In this document: one piece after another, positions 8,209 through 16,949 of the stretch
How positions within the stretch are numbered: position 1 is the stretch's first letter
Layout: the number at the start of each line of letters is the position of its first letter
Source of the DNA: Ferruginibacter sp.
Lineage (GTDB): Bacteria; Bacteroidota; Bacteroidia; Chitinophagales; Chitinophagaceae
Assembly: GCA_025352625.1 (NCBI GenBank)
Contig: JANXSR010000431.1
Location: 1-43,139, forward strand
Direction: 5' to 3'
Length of the DNA: 43,139 nt
Notes under the pieces: model-generated
The model's input: only the letters and a program-made list of their open reading frames with translations
What the model was told of the DNA's origin: nothing
The model's database searches: none
Position numbers and translations under genes: made by a program

Positions 8209-11200
8209 TTACGATGGAATAGGTAATTGAATGATAAACTCGGTTCCTGCGCCCTCTTTACTTTCTACTTTTATTTCGCCACCATGCGCTTTCACAATAT
8301 CATACGCTAAACTCAAACCTAAGCCTGTTCCCTGGCCGGTAGGTTTGGTAGTAAAGAATGGTTGAAATATTTTATCTGCTATTTTTTGAGGAATGCCCGG
8401 CCCGTTATCTTTCACACTTATTAAAACCTTATCGCCCATTTTTTTTGTACTCACCCAAACAGTAGGCTCATGTTTATACGAGGGGTCTGAGAACCCCCCT
8501 TCGGGGGGCAGGGGGGCCGCATAAAACGCATTGTTATAAAGGTTCAGCAACACCCTTCCAATATCCTGTGGAATAATATTGATGTTACCAATCGTTTCAT
8601 CAAAATCTGTTTTCAATGTTGCATTGAAAGATTTGTCTTTTGCACGAAGCCCATGATAGGAGAGGCGTAAGTATTCATCACACAAACCATTAATATCCGT
8701 TGGTTCTTTTTTGCCTTCACTCTTTCTTGAATGCTGCAGCATTCCTTTTACGATGGCATCGGCACGTTTGCCGTGGTGATTTATTTTTTTTTCGTTTTCT
8801 GCAATATCATTTAATAATTCATCTTCCAGTTGTTCATCTCTTTCACTTTTCACTTTTAACTTTTCACTTTTTAATTCTTCAATCAGTTCAGTGTTTACTT
8901 CACTAAAATTGTTCACGAAGTTTAACGGGTTCTGAATTTCATGTGCAATGCCTGCGGTGAGCTCACCAAGGCTTGCCATCTTTTCTGACTGTATCAACTG
9001 TGTTTGTGTGGCACGCAATTCAGTAAGTGCATCTTCGGCACGCCGCTTTTCTGTCTGTAATTTTATCAGGTCTTCTTCTGCCTGTACGGCGTGTGCTTCC
9101 GCTATTTTCAAATCATTAAAACGGGTATAGGTAAGATTGAATACTGCCGCGAAACGTTCAAGTAAAAAAATAGTTTCTCCGGGTTGTTCATCAGGAGAAG
9201 CGATGCCAATAAAACCCTTGCCGAAATAAGCGATGTTTTGTATGCGCCGTTGTTGCGTATGGCCTATGGTTACGGGCACATGCAATTCACCGGAGAGGTA
9301 CTGAATATAATCAGCCAGCTCGTTCCCCTGCATAGCAATGGTAATTGATTTTTTCTGCTGCTTCCAGGCATCATACATTTTTTTTACAGAGGTGTTTCTT
9401 TTGCTGCTTAATGTAAACCGGTTGTTCACTTTGCCGCCATCTTCGTCAGTGGCCCATGCTTCAATATCTCCGGTATTATCTGTAATGATGCCGATGTATA
9501 AACGATTTGGTGCAATGCCCAGCAAAATCAACTGCCTGAAGAGTACCGCGGCGGTTTCTGCCAGCTCATCACTTTTTTGCATCGACATGGTTCTGCTGCG
9601 TACCCTTTCCAATGCCGCTTCTATCGTAGCTTCCCTTGCCTGTGCTTCTGCTTTTTGCAGATCAAGAAAACGGGTATAGGTTCTTTCAAATTCAACAGCA
9701 AAACGGCTTAGTATCTTTTTTTCTTCGTCCGGCAATTTGTTTTTCACCATTACACCAAAGCAGCCGTATTTCATAAAGGCTTCCACATAATACAATCCAT
9801 CTGAAAAATATTCCGGTTTTAGTTGTTCTACCCCGGCAATCAGCTCCTGCCATGCGGCGAAATAATTTTGTACGCCGGCTGGTGGCACCTGGTAAGCAAC
9901 CACGGGTTCATTGCCTTTCCAGTCAACAAGACATTGCGCTGTCGCAGATTCATTTCTGTCGAGCGGGTAACTGATAGCTTTACTCTTAAAACTGGTCGAA
10001 TTATCTTCAGCCCAGGCAGCCCAGAAAATATGTTTGTCTTTTTCTTCATCCGGCAACCACAAAAAGGAAAATGCTGATGGAATACCGAGCAACAAAACCT
10101 GTTCATGAAAAACCCTTAAGGTGTCATCGAGTTCTTTTGAATGCTGCATCATCATGCTTTGTGTACGGGTGCGTTCCAATGCGGCTTCGATCTTTGCTTC
10201 TCTTGCCTGTGCTTCTGCTTTTTGTAAATCAAGAAAACGGGTATAGGTTTGCTGAAATACTTTTCCAAAACGTATGAGTGTATTATTCTCTTCCTCTGTA
10301 TAAGGAGTGCCGGTAAAATTCTCCATGTACAGTGCAACACTATCAAACAATACTGTTGATGCTGCAAGGCCCGGACAACTTAAATAAAAATCTTTTGATG
10401 CTTCCGGTAACCCGGGAACATAGGATAAAAGCTCATTGTAAAATTTGTTCTTTTCTTCAAAATTTAAGATGGTGGCAAAAAAGTCTGCAGCTTTTTCTTT
10501 TGCTTCATTAAATTGATTTGCCCAAACAGACTCAAAATACGGATGCGTTATTGTAGAAGGAATGTCCTGCTCATCAGCGATCCAAAAATGCCAATCACCT
10601 CCCGGTGCATAGTCAACAACAAAACCTGCGTGGTTAAGATTAATTTTTAAATGAGAGAGTTGCTGATAAACAATTTTTATTACTTCTTTAAGCTCCTCAC
10701 TTTTTTGCATGCCCATGCTGCGGCTTCTCACTCTTTCCAATGCTGCTTCTATCTGTGCTTCCCTTGCCTGTGCTTCTGCTTTTTGCAGATCGAGGAAGCG
10801 GGTATAGGTCTGTTCAAAAACTTTTCCAAATCGAAGAAATATCTGTGTTTCATCAAACGTTTTCGTTGTAATTAAAAGTAAATACCCATGTTTAAAAGTA
10901 ATGGCATGATTTTTTTGCCATGTTGGAATTGGATGACCACTCTCTATAAATTTTTGCAGCCCTTCTTTAAAGGCAGGAATCTTCATATACAATTCAAAAT
11001 ACTTCTTTATTTTTTCACCGTCATAAACTTCCTCATACATTCCTGACTGGCTTTTCCAGGCTTCATACATACGTTGCTCACCCGATTCAATCGTGTATGG
11101 AACAGAAAAGACACCAATGTTGGTCCATTTTTGAACCATAGTGCTGTTATTGTCGCATATAGAAAATGCTACTCCCTGCAATTCAGCGCCAAGTTGTTTC

Positions 11201-13773
11201 AATTGATCAAGCAAAAGTTCTGCAGTCTCAATTAATTCATCACTATGCTGCATCGCCATTGTTCTGGCACGTACCCTTTCCAATGCAAGTTCTACCTGTG
11301 CTTCTCTTGCCTGCGCTTCTGCTTTTTGCAGATCAAGAAAACGGGTATAGGTTTGTTCAAAAACTGCCGCAAACCTTTTAAATACATCATGAAATTCAGG
11401 ACAGGGTTCCAGCGTAATAAACAACAAATTACCTTGCGAAAAATTAGCGAGGTGATGTATTTGTGTTTCAGGTAAATCGAAACCTACGCTTATTGCATAC
11501 TCGAAATATGCCTTAAAAGCCGGAATAGTTTTAAGATAGTTATAATGCTCCTGCATCCTTTCGCCACGCAATTCCAAAACAAAAAATTGTTCGCCATTTT
11601 GTTTCGACTCCACATAGCGGATAAAATTAGCGTCTTCAGTCAACGGGATATTTGAAACCCCGTTAATTTCACTACCATCCTGGGTACTCATCCATGAAGT
11701 AAATTCTTTTTCATCTTTTTCCCAGATATTGTATCCGCAGCTATAAGCCGGCGCTCCTAATGCCTTTACCTGCTGAAATAATAATGCTGCCGCATTTTTC
11801 AGTTCATCACTATGCTGCATAGCCATCGTTCTTGCACGAACTCTTTCTAATGCCAGTTGAATTTGTGATTCTCTTGCTTGTGCTTCTGCATTTTGGAGAT
11901 CAAGAAATCTTGTATAGGTCTGTTCAAAAACTTTAGCGAAGCGTTTGAAAATATCCCAGGCTTCCGGGATAGGTTCACCGGCGATGAAAATGAGGTTGCC
12001 ATGTTTAAAATTAAAAACATGGTTTATTTGAAATGTGGGTAATGAAAAACCATCTTTTAATTGCACGTCTGCAATGGCCTTAAAATCCGTAAGGTTTAAC
12101 ATATTTCTGTAGTGTTCTGCCAAAGCCTCGCCACCCATTTCCTCTACATAAAAAAGTTCTCCCTTTAGGCGGGATTCATTCATGTGCATGAAGGTGCGGC
12201 CATAGGTAAGTGGTATTCTGAATGATGGTTGAAGGGCACCATGTGTACTCATCCAGCCGGTGCAGAAATCTTCTCCTTTCTCCCAGATATTATACCCGCA
12301 AGTCCAAACAGGAATTTCTAATAACCGCACCTGCTGAAATAATAAGTTAGCAGCTTCCATCAGTTCTTCACTGTGTTGCATGGCCATCGTTCTTGCACGA
12401 ACCCTTTCCAGTGCCAGTTCTATTTGTGCTTCTCTTGCCTGTGCTTCTGCTTTTTGCAAATCGAGAAAACGGGTATAGGTTTGGTCAAAAACTTTTCCGA
12501 ATCGTTTAAAGATGTCATGTGCTTTTGGTACCGTTTCATAAGTTATAAACAACAAAAAGCCCTGTGAAAAATAAACACAATGAAATATTTGAAAAGCAGG
12601 CAGGGGATGGCCTGCCGCAACAATGGAATCTAAAATTTTACCCACCACCGGCAGTGTACGCATATACTGGTAGTGGGTTACCAATGCATCACCACCCACT
12701 TCTTCTGCATGAAATGCCTCCCCTCTTTCATAAGCTTCCTTCATATGAATAAAAGAAGGATCTTCTGTTAGCGGTGCATGAAAAGAAGGCTGCATCACAC
12801 CTTCACTGCTCATCCATAAAGTAACGCCCTGCTTGTCATCATCCCAAATGCAATAGCCCGCACTCCATGCCGGCATGCCCAATGCCTGCACCTGCACAAA
12901 CAGGTTATTGGCAGCTTCAGGCAGCTCACTGCTTTTTTGCATAGCCATGGTTCTTGCACGAACTCTTTCCAATGCCAGTTCAATCTGTGCTTCTCTTGCT
13001 TGTGCCTCGGCATTGCTGATATCGACATATCTTTTGTACGCCAGGTCAAATACATTACGAAAGCGTTTCAGCAATTCTAGTTTTTGATCATTTATCGGGC
13101 TGTAAGTGGAGATGCCTACCGAACCATCTCCTATAGAGTAAAAATAGTAGTACAGCGCATCAGTAATTTCAAGTTGTGGGTCGTCTTGTTCCCCATTATG
13201 TTTTCTTAATTCCCTGAATGACCTTAGTTCTTCGCCTGCAAAGGAAAATTCAAAAAAAGCATCAGGCGCAGCTTTTGTAACCCTGATCTGCTTTTCAACA
13301 AGCGGATGAAAATTGTATGGAATATCCGTAACTGTTTTATCAGTATTACCGGAATAATCATAATTCAGTAAAGAAGCTTTATCATCATTATGAATATTGA
13401 TCATCGTATTCCTGAGTGCAGTAAAGCTAAGAGCGGCAAGCTCTTTAAAAAGTATTTCGCAGATGTCCAAAAGGTCGCCTGGTTTTTTCATGCCCATAGC
13501 AACCATTCTTACCCTTTCCAGTGAAGTTTCAATTTCCAGTTCCCTGCTTTGCGCCTCCACTGCTTTTCTTTTATGCTCCAGTTCTTCTATGGTTTCTTCC
13601 AGAAGAATAGTAGTCGCAGTTTTTGCTTTTTCTGTTTTATCTAATTTCAATATCGTTGTCTCCAATTCCTTATCAGCATCTTTCAACGATTTTAACAGGG
13701 CTGTTTTTTGTTCGGCAGATAAAGTTTCACCCTGCTGAATAAGATGCATTACGCTTTGAAGATGCTGATTCAT
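8209..13773 (-). CDS. Giant soluble histidine kinase with eight tandem sensor modules
   Basis: This 1854-aa paralogue of the kinase at 120-6692 starts at an ATG at 13773. Residues 1-80 are a charged, probably coiled-coil leader. Eight GAF-like modules follow (~80-1560), joined by the same ALERVRARTMAMQ and YTRFLDLQKAEAQ helices. After a coiled coil comes the HisKA helix with phospho-acceptor His near residue 1611 (AHEIQNPLNFVNNF), then HATPase_c with NLYNNAFYA, DNGPGIP, FQPFFTTKP and GQGTGLGLSLAYDIVKAHGG. No receiver or membrane domain is present. Two loops of the kinase core hold short foreign-looking inserts (KSEKLKVKSE and PLPPEGGFSDPS). The kinase cores of the two proteins are nearly identical, so they probably talk to the same partner while the different module sets sense different inputs. 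Confidence 0.93.
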   Translation of the reverse strand: MNQHLQSVMHLIQQGETLSAEQKTALLKSLKDADKELETTILKLDKTEKAKTATTILLEETIEELEHKRKAVEAQSRELEIETSLERVRMVAMGMKKPGDLLDICEILFKELAALSFTALRNTMINIHNDDKASLLNYDYSGNTDKTVTDIPYNFHPLVEKQIRVTKAAPDAFFEFSFAGEELRSFRELRKHNGEQDDPQLEITDALYYYFYSIGDGSVGISTYSPINDQKLELLKRFRNVFDLAYKRYVDISNAEAQAREAQIELALERVRARTMAMQKSSELPEAANNLFVQVQALGMPAWSAGYCIWDDDKQGVTLWMSSEGVMQPSFHAPLTEDPSFIHMKEAYERGEAFHAEEVGGDALVTHYQYMRTLPVVGKILDSIVAAGHPLPAFQIFHCVYFSQGFLLFITYETVPKAHDIFKRFGKVFDQTYTRFLDLQKAEAQAREAQIELALERVRARTMAMQHSEELMEAANLLFQQVRLLEIPVWTCGYNIWEKGEDFCTGWMSTHGALQPSFRIPLTYGRTFMHMNESRLKGELFYVEEMGGEALAEHYRNMLNLTDFKAIADVQLKDGFSLPTFQINHVFNFKHGNLIFIAGEPIPEAWDIFKRFAKVFEQTYTRFLDLQNAEAQARESQIQLALERVRARTMAMQHSDELKNAAALLFQQVKALGAPAYSCGYNIWEKDEKEFTSWMSTQDGSEINGVSNIPLTEDANFIRYVESKQNGEQFFVLELRGERMQEHYNYLKTIPAFKAYFEYAISVGFDLPETQIHHLANFSQGNLLFITLEPCPEFHDVFKRFAAVFEQTYTRFLDLQKAEAQAREAQVELALERVRARTMAMQHSDELIETAELLLDQLKQLGAELQGVAFSICDNNSTMVQKWTNIGVFSVPYTIESGEQRMYEAWKSQSGMYEEVYDGEKIKKYFELYMKIPAFKEGLQKFIESGHPIPTWQKNHAITFKHGYLLLITTKTFDETQIFLRFGKVFEQTYTRFLDLQKAEAQAREAQIEAALERVRSRSMGMQKSEELKEVIKIVYQQLSHLKINLNHAGFVVDYAPGGDWHFWIADEQDIPSTITHPYFESVWANQFNEAKEKAADFFATILNFEEKNKFYNELLSYVPGLPEASKDFYLSCPGLAASTVLFDSVALYMENFTGTPYTEEENNTLIRFGKVFQQTYTRFLDLQKAEAQAREAKIEAALERTRTQSMMMQHSKELDDTLRVFHEQVLLLGIPSAFSFLWLPDEEKDKHIFWAAWAEDNSTSFKSKAISYPLDRNESATAQCLVDWKGNEPVVAYQVPPAGVQNYFAAWQELIAGVEQLKPEYFSDGLYYVEAFMKYGCFGVMVKNKLPDEEKKILSRFAVEFERTYTRFLDLQKAEAQAREATIEAALERVRSRTMSMQKSDELAETAAVLFRQLILLGIAPNRLYIGIITDNTGDIEAWATDEDGGKVNNRFTLSSKRNTSVKKMYDAWKQQKKSITIAMQGNELADYIQYLSGELHVPVTIGHTQQRRIQNIAYFGKGFIGIASPDEQPGETIFLLERFAAVFNLTYTRFNDLKIAEAHAVQAEEDLIKLQTEKRRAEDALTELRATQTQLIQSEKMASLGELTAGIAHEIQNPLNFVNNFSEVNTELIEELKSEKLKVKSERDEQLEDELLNDIAENEKKINHHGKRADAIVKGMLQHSRKSEGKKEPTDINGLCDEYLRLSYHGLRAKDKSFNATLKTDFDETIGNINIIPQDIGRVLLNLYNNAFYAAPLPPEGGFSDPSYKHEPTVWVSTKKMGDKVLISVKDNGPGIPQKIADKIFQPFFTTKPTGQGTGLGLSLAYDIVKAHGGEIKVESKEGAGTEFIIQLPIPS
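8481..8518. repeat. GC-rich hairpin insert within the kinase domain
   Basis: The run CCCCCC (8494-8499), TTC, GGGGGG (8503-8508) is a perfect short hairpin followed by a further G-run. It is read in frame as PLPPEGG in the loop between the N box and the next strand. The composition differs sharply from the AT-rich surroundings and it looks like one of the small dispersed repeats that land in Bacteroidota genes. Confidence 0.6.
8841..8874. repeat. AAAAGTGAAAAGT-type microrepeat insert in the kinase
   Basis: The minus strand repeats AAAAGTGAAAAGT with small variations, translated KSEKLKVKSE, just after the HisKA helix. The other kinase lacks it at the aligned position. The peptide type KLKVKSEK is typical of small dispersed repeats in this phylum. 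Confidence 0.55.
9110..13540 (-). repeat. Eight tandem ~560-bp protein-coding repeats in the second kinase
   Basis: The module-opening LER(V/T)R codons recur near 13515, 12965, 12405, 11838, 11276, 10728, 10170 and 9603, a period of about 550-570 bp. The linker codons are close to identical to those of the first kinase, so the locus holds 18 stretches that could recombine. Modules 2-5 share the pattern HYxYM, a (F/L)PxxQ(I/K)xH motif and a GxLLFIT strand; modules 1, 6, 7 and 8 are more divergent. Confidence 0.9.
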
Positions 13774-14092
13774 TTTTTTTCTATGAGATTGATTTAAAAA
13801 GATGATCCTGTAATTGTATTGATATGCCCTGTGATGAAGTTCCCTTTGGCCTATGATTAAATACTGGTTTTAGTTTTTACAGGCTCCGGAACAGACTAAA
13901 ATCACTTCTTCAGCATGCCAGCTTTTATCAGGAGTATTTAAAAATTTCCCAGTAAGCCACCATGGTAATAACTATTTCAGCAATTGGTTTTTAGATATCC
14001 AGCTAGCGTGCAGGCTTAGGTATTGGGTTTTATGCGTTGATGGTTATATAACTGGAAGGTAATGTAAAAATGCTTTATTATGCAGTTGTTTA
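13774..14092. other. Gene-free stretch upstream of the second kinase
   Basis: About 320 bp with no credible reading frame on either strand and no strong hairpin. The kinase promoter is presumably in the last ~100 bp before 13773 but I cannot place it. Together with the remnant that follows, the whole 678-bp region looks like eroded former coding DNA. Confidence 0.4.
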
Positions 14093-14275
14093 TCAGGTAA
14101 AAAATACTGGCTGCTGATTACTTTTATACAACTTATCAAGATACAAATACCGGGGAGAGGTTTTTGTGATTGCTGCGCCTAAAAATCGAGTACAGGTTAT
14201 GATTGAAGGTTCTGCCAGAAAGGGTTTTACTACGGCCGGTTTTATAAATTTTTGTGATTGGATTTTTACTGCCAA
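14093..14275 (-). pseudogene. Remnant of a carboxylesterase C-terminus
   Basis: A 60-codon frame ends with SPRYLYLDKLYKSN, which aligns with DARYLKLDKLYKNN at the end of the intact carboxylesterase at 14452-16086. The preceding residues (SIITCTRFLGAAITKT against VMIINTVSGAIKATN) also match loosely. The fragment lies just downstream of the intact gene in the same orientation, so it is probably the tail of a decayed tandem copy, or the old end of the same gene left after a duplication. The rest of the enzyme is missing and no signal for translation is seen. It should not be counted as a gene. Confidence 0.6.
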
Positions 14276-14387
14276 TGTAATTGGATAGATTATTATTTGC
14301 TTAACATTTCTTCGAAAGGTCGGAAAACCTGAAGTCCGCTACAATTTGAAATACACCCTTATATTATGCGAAAGCAGTATAAACAAT

Positions 14388-14430
14388 AAAGCCATAAAGA
14401 AAAGTTGTATTGATTTTTCTTTATGGCTTT
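14388..14430 (-). terminator. Strong hairpin terminator after the carboxylesterase
   Basis: The arms AAAGCCATAAAGAAAA (14388-14403) and TTTTCTTTATGGCTTT (14415-14430) pair over 16 bp around an 11-nt loop. It lies 21 bp beyond the esterase stop codon. Read on the minus strand, the stem is followed by a moderately T-rich stretch; read on the plus strand it ends in five T. It could work in both directions. Confidence 0.75.
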
Positions 14431-14451
14431 TTGCAAAATTAAACGGGACTA

Positions 14452-16086
14452 TTAATTGTTCTTGTACAATTTATCCAATTTCAAATACCGGGCATCATTT
14501 GTTGCTTTTATTGCTCCGGATACGGTGTTAATGATCATTACATCAGGTTCAGTTGCAATTGCTTCTGCAGCTGGCCAGTTAGGTAAATCTTTTCCATTAG
14601 GATTTCCGCTAATGATAAAATTGGCAAAATAGTTTTGCATAGTTGCTGATACTTTGTAATCATCTTCTGTCCATGCATGATCTTTATTAAGCGATAAATT
14701 GCCCATACAATATTCTATTTCGCAGGCATGTGGCGCTCCAACTGGCTCGGGCATTTTTAAACTAGGTTGTGTATTTTTATTGGTGCCCCCAGCTAATCCT
14801 GCGGTAAGCGAAGCATCAATCAGGGGAGGCATTAACTTTGAATAAAGGTACCGGTAAACGGGCTTAGCGCTGTTTTTACGGTGCAGGTCAAACCATTTCC
14901 AGGTGCTGTAGGCAATAAAGCGATCTGCTGCCAATGCGGTGGCTGATAATTCAATTTCTTTATCCGAACTATGGGGATAGAGCTTTAACATTTCTTCCCA
15001 ATCCTGTGGATATTCTGCTTTTACTCTGGCAATATAATTTTCTTCTTTAAAGGGTTGCCCCTGCATAAATGCCGCTCCCGGAATCTCGGCTGAATTCCAT
15101 CCTAACAGCAAAGGAACCATAGCCTGTTCTTTTGCATTAAAAATAGCAGTAACCGTTTTAGGAAGAAAATATCCGTCAATGGTAATAGGAAAACCAAAAC
15201 GCTTAGAATCCTGGTACTTTTCAAACAATGCTGCCGTGCTCATGGCACGCATGGCTGCAATAGATGTTACGCCTGCTTTTGAAGCAAATTCCATTCCCTG
15301 CTTTTCTGCATCTGCCATAGGTACAGGAGAAAGGGTAGGGTTAATGCTTGCTCCACTTTCACCAATAGCACCGGCAATAAGGTTCTTTGATAAAGGGGAA
15401 GCCATCTGCGCACTCACGGATATAGAGCCTGCAGATTCACCTGCAATAGTTACCCGTTTGGGATCACCGCCAAAGGCTGCAATATTTTGTTGCACCCATT
15501 TAAGAGAAGCATACTGATCGAGCAACCCATAATTACCTGAACCTTTATATGGCGTTTCGGCACTTAGTTCCGGATGTGCGAAAAATCCAAAAATACCTAA
15601 ACGATAATTTACTGTTACTACCACAATTCCTTTCTGTGCCATGCTGCCACCATCATATCTTGGCTCAGATCCGTCTCCTGCAACAAAACCGCCACCATAG
15701 AAATAAACCAGCACGGGGAGATTTTTTGTATTGTAGCGGGCAGGTGTCCATACATTTAAATAAAGACAATCTTCGCTCAAGCCGTTGGATCGGGCATTCA
15801 TATCGCCGAACACAATACCTTGTATGGGTCTTGGTCCAAATTTTTTTGTTGTCTTTACACCCTTCCAATTGTCAGGTGCTTGTGGAGCTTTCCATCTCAA
15901 TGCACCTACCGGCGGCTTGGCAAAAGGTATGCCGAGGTAAACCTGCAGTCCATCTTTTGTGTTATAGTTTCCTTCAATAATTCCATTGGCAATGGTGGTC
16001 TGCACAGGAAAACCAAAATCAGTTTGTGCGTTGGCAATGGTAGTAATTTGGCAAATAAACAGCAGTAATAATGCAATTCGTTTCAT
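14452..16086 (-). CDS. Secreted type-B carboxylesterase
   Basis: This 544-aa protein of the carboxylesterase/lipase (COesterase) family hydrolyses carboxylic esters, substrate unknown. I chose the ATG at 16086 because it opens a clear signal peptide (MKRIALLLLFICQ... ANAQ); the upstream in-frame TTG at 16128 would spoil it. The oxyanion-hole motif is YGGGFVAGDG (~130-139). The nucleophile elbow is GESAGS with Ser near residue 218, preceded by the family's FGGDPKRVTI. The probable acid lies in GWNSAEIPG and the catalytic His in GAPHACEIEY. Length is normal. It is transcribed away from the Nudix regulator, with a palindrome between them, so that regulator may control it. A decayed second tail lies downstream. 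Confidence 0.92.
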   Translation of the reverse strand: MKRIALLLLFICQITTIANAQTDFGFPVQTTIANGIIEGNYNTKDGLQVYLGIPFAKPPVGALRWKAPQAPDNWKGVKTTKKFGPRPIQGIVFGDMNARSNGLSEDCLYLNVWTPARYNTKNLPVLVYFYGGGFVAGDGSEPRYDGGSMAQKGIVVVTVNYRLGIFGFFAHPELSAETPYKGSGNYGLLDQYASLKWVQQNIAAFGGDPKRVTIAGESAGSISVSAQMASPLSKNLIAGAIGESGASINPTLSPVPMADAEKQGMEFASKAGVTSIAAMRAMSTAALFEKYQDSKRFGFPITIDGYFLPKTVTAIFNAKEQAMVPLLLGWNSAEIPGAAFMQGQPFKEENYIARVKAEYPQDWEEMLKLYPHSSDKEIELSATALAADRFIAYSTWKWFDLHRKNSAKPVYRYLYSKLMPPLIDASLTAGLAGGTNKNTQPSLKMPEPVGAPHACEIEYCMGNLSLNKDHAWTEDDYKVSATMQNYFANFIISGNPNGKDLPNWPAAEAIATEPDVMIINTVSGAIKATNDARYLKLDKLYKNN

Positions 16087-16109
16087 AATAAAAAAAGATT
16101 TAAATTTTA

Positions 16110-16128
16110 TTGTCTCAATTTGATACAA
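16110..16128. promoter_or_regulatory. Palindromic operator candidate between esterase and Nudix regulator
   Basis: TTGTCTCAA (16110-16118) and TTGATACAA (16120-16128) form a 9-1-9 inverted repeat with one mismatch. It sits 23 bp upstream of the esterase ATG and 54 bp upstream of the regulator ATG. A loose Bacteroidota-type promoter for the regulator (TTG at 16144 and TATTTTTA at 16164) lies next to it. This is where an autoregulating Nudix-family repressor would be expected to bind. Confidence 0.5.
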
Positions 16129-16182
16129 TAATAAAAAAATTAATTGACTTTCAACTTTTTTAATATTTTTACTTTTCTACAC

Positions 16183-16908
16183 ATGGCAAAACAAAAAGAT
16201 AATCCGGCTGAAAATAAGAAGGGTGAAAGTTACCTTACACATGTTGCATTTGATTCTGTAGTATTTGGGTTTAGTGGCGAAAAATTGAAGATACTGGTAA
16301 TGGAATACCATAACACCGGGCTGTTTGCCTTGCCTGGTGGCTTTGTGGGGCTTAAAGAAAACCTGAATGCTGCTGTGCGGCGTGGCTTAAAAGAACGTAC
16401 AGGTTTATCAAATATTTACCTGGAGCAGTGTTATGTATTTGGAGATGTAAAGCGGCACCAGCCGGCAGTGCTTCGCAAAATTATTAAAGCAAACGGCCTT
16501 GCTGCTGATGATAAACACTGGTTACTGGATCGGTTTATCTCTGTTGCGTATTATGCATTGATTAATTATAGTAAGGTAAAATTACAACCGGATACCTTGT
16601 CAGATTCATGCGAATGGTACGACCTTGATGCAGTACCTAAACTAATGCTGGATCATAATTTAATTGTGCAAAAAGCGCTGGAGACGTTGCGAAAAAATCT
16701 GGACGAAAAACTTTTGGGCACCAACTTGTTACCGCTTCAATTTACTATGAAACAATTGCAACAGGTGTATGAAGCCATCCTGGATGAGAAAGTGCATCGT
16801 ACCAATTTTCAGCGCAGGATGCTGGCTTCGGGGTTATTGATTCGTACTGAAAAACAATTTTTAGGTAAAGCCCATAAGGCTCCTTATTTGTACCAGTTTG
16901 TGAAGTAA
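16183..16908 (+). CDS. Nudix-domain transcriptional regulator (NrtR/AraR-like)
   Basis: This 241-aa protein has an N-terminal Nudix domain (~20-150) and a C-terminal winged helix (~165-241: TMKQLQQVYEAILDEKVHRTNFQRRML...), the layout of NrtR- and AraR-type regulators. The Nudix box at 53-75 (GFVGLKENLNAAV... GLKERTGL) keeps the first E, the R and the final G, but the RE pair reads RG and the EE pair reads ER. Hydrolysis is therefore unlikely and ligand binding more likely. The ATG at 16183 is preferred over an in-frame TTG at 16144. It is the only clear plus-strand gene here, divergent from the esterase and convergent with the M20 gene. Such proteins usually sense an ADP-ribose or sugar ligand; the one used here cannot be told. 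Confidence 0.88.
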   Translation: MAKQKDNPAENKKGESYLTHVAFDSVVFGFSGEKLKILVMEYHNTGLFALPGGFVGLKENLNAAVRRGLKERTGLSNIYLEQCYVFGDVKRHQPAVLRKIIKANGLAADDKHWLLDRFISVAYYALINYSKVKLQPDTLSDSCEWYDLDAVPKLMLDHNLIVQKALETLRKNLDEKLLGTNLLPLQFTMKQLQQVYEAILDEKVHRTNFQRRMLASGLLIRTEKQFLGKAHKAPYLYQFVK

Positions 16909-16949
16909 CAATGTTTACCCAACCACCAGTTTAATAAATACCGATACCC

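Noticed and set aside
16144-16182. Upstream in-frame TTG start for the Nudix regulator
   Set aside because: The segment is Phe-rich, non-coding-like and overlaps the probable promoter. The ATG at 16183 is a normal start.
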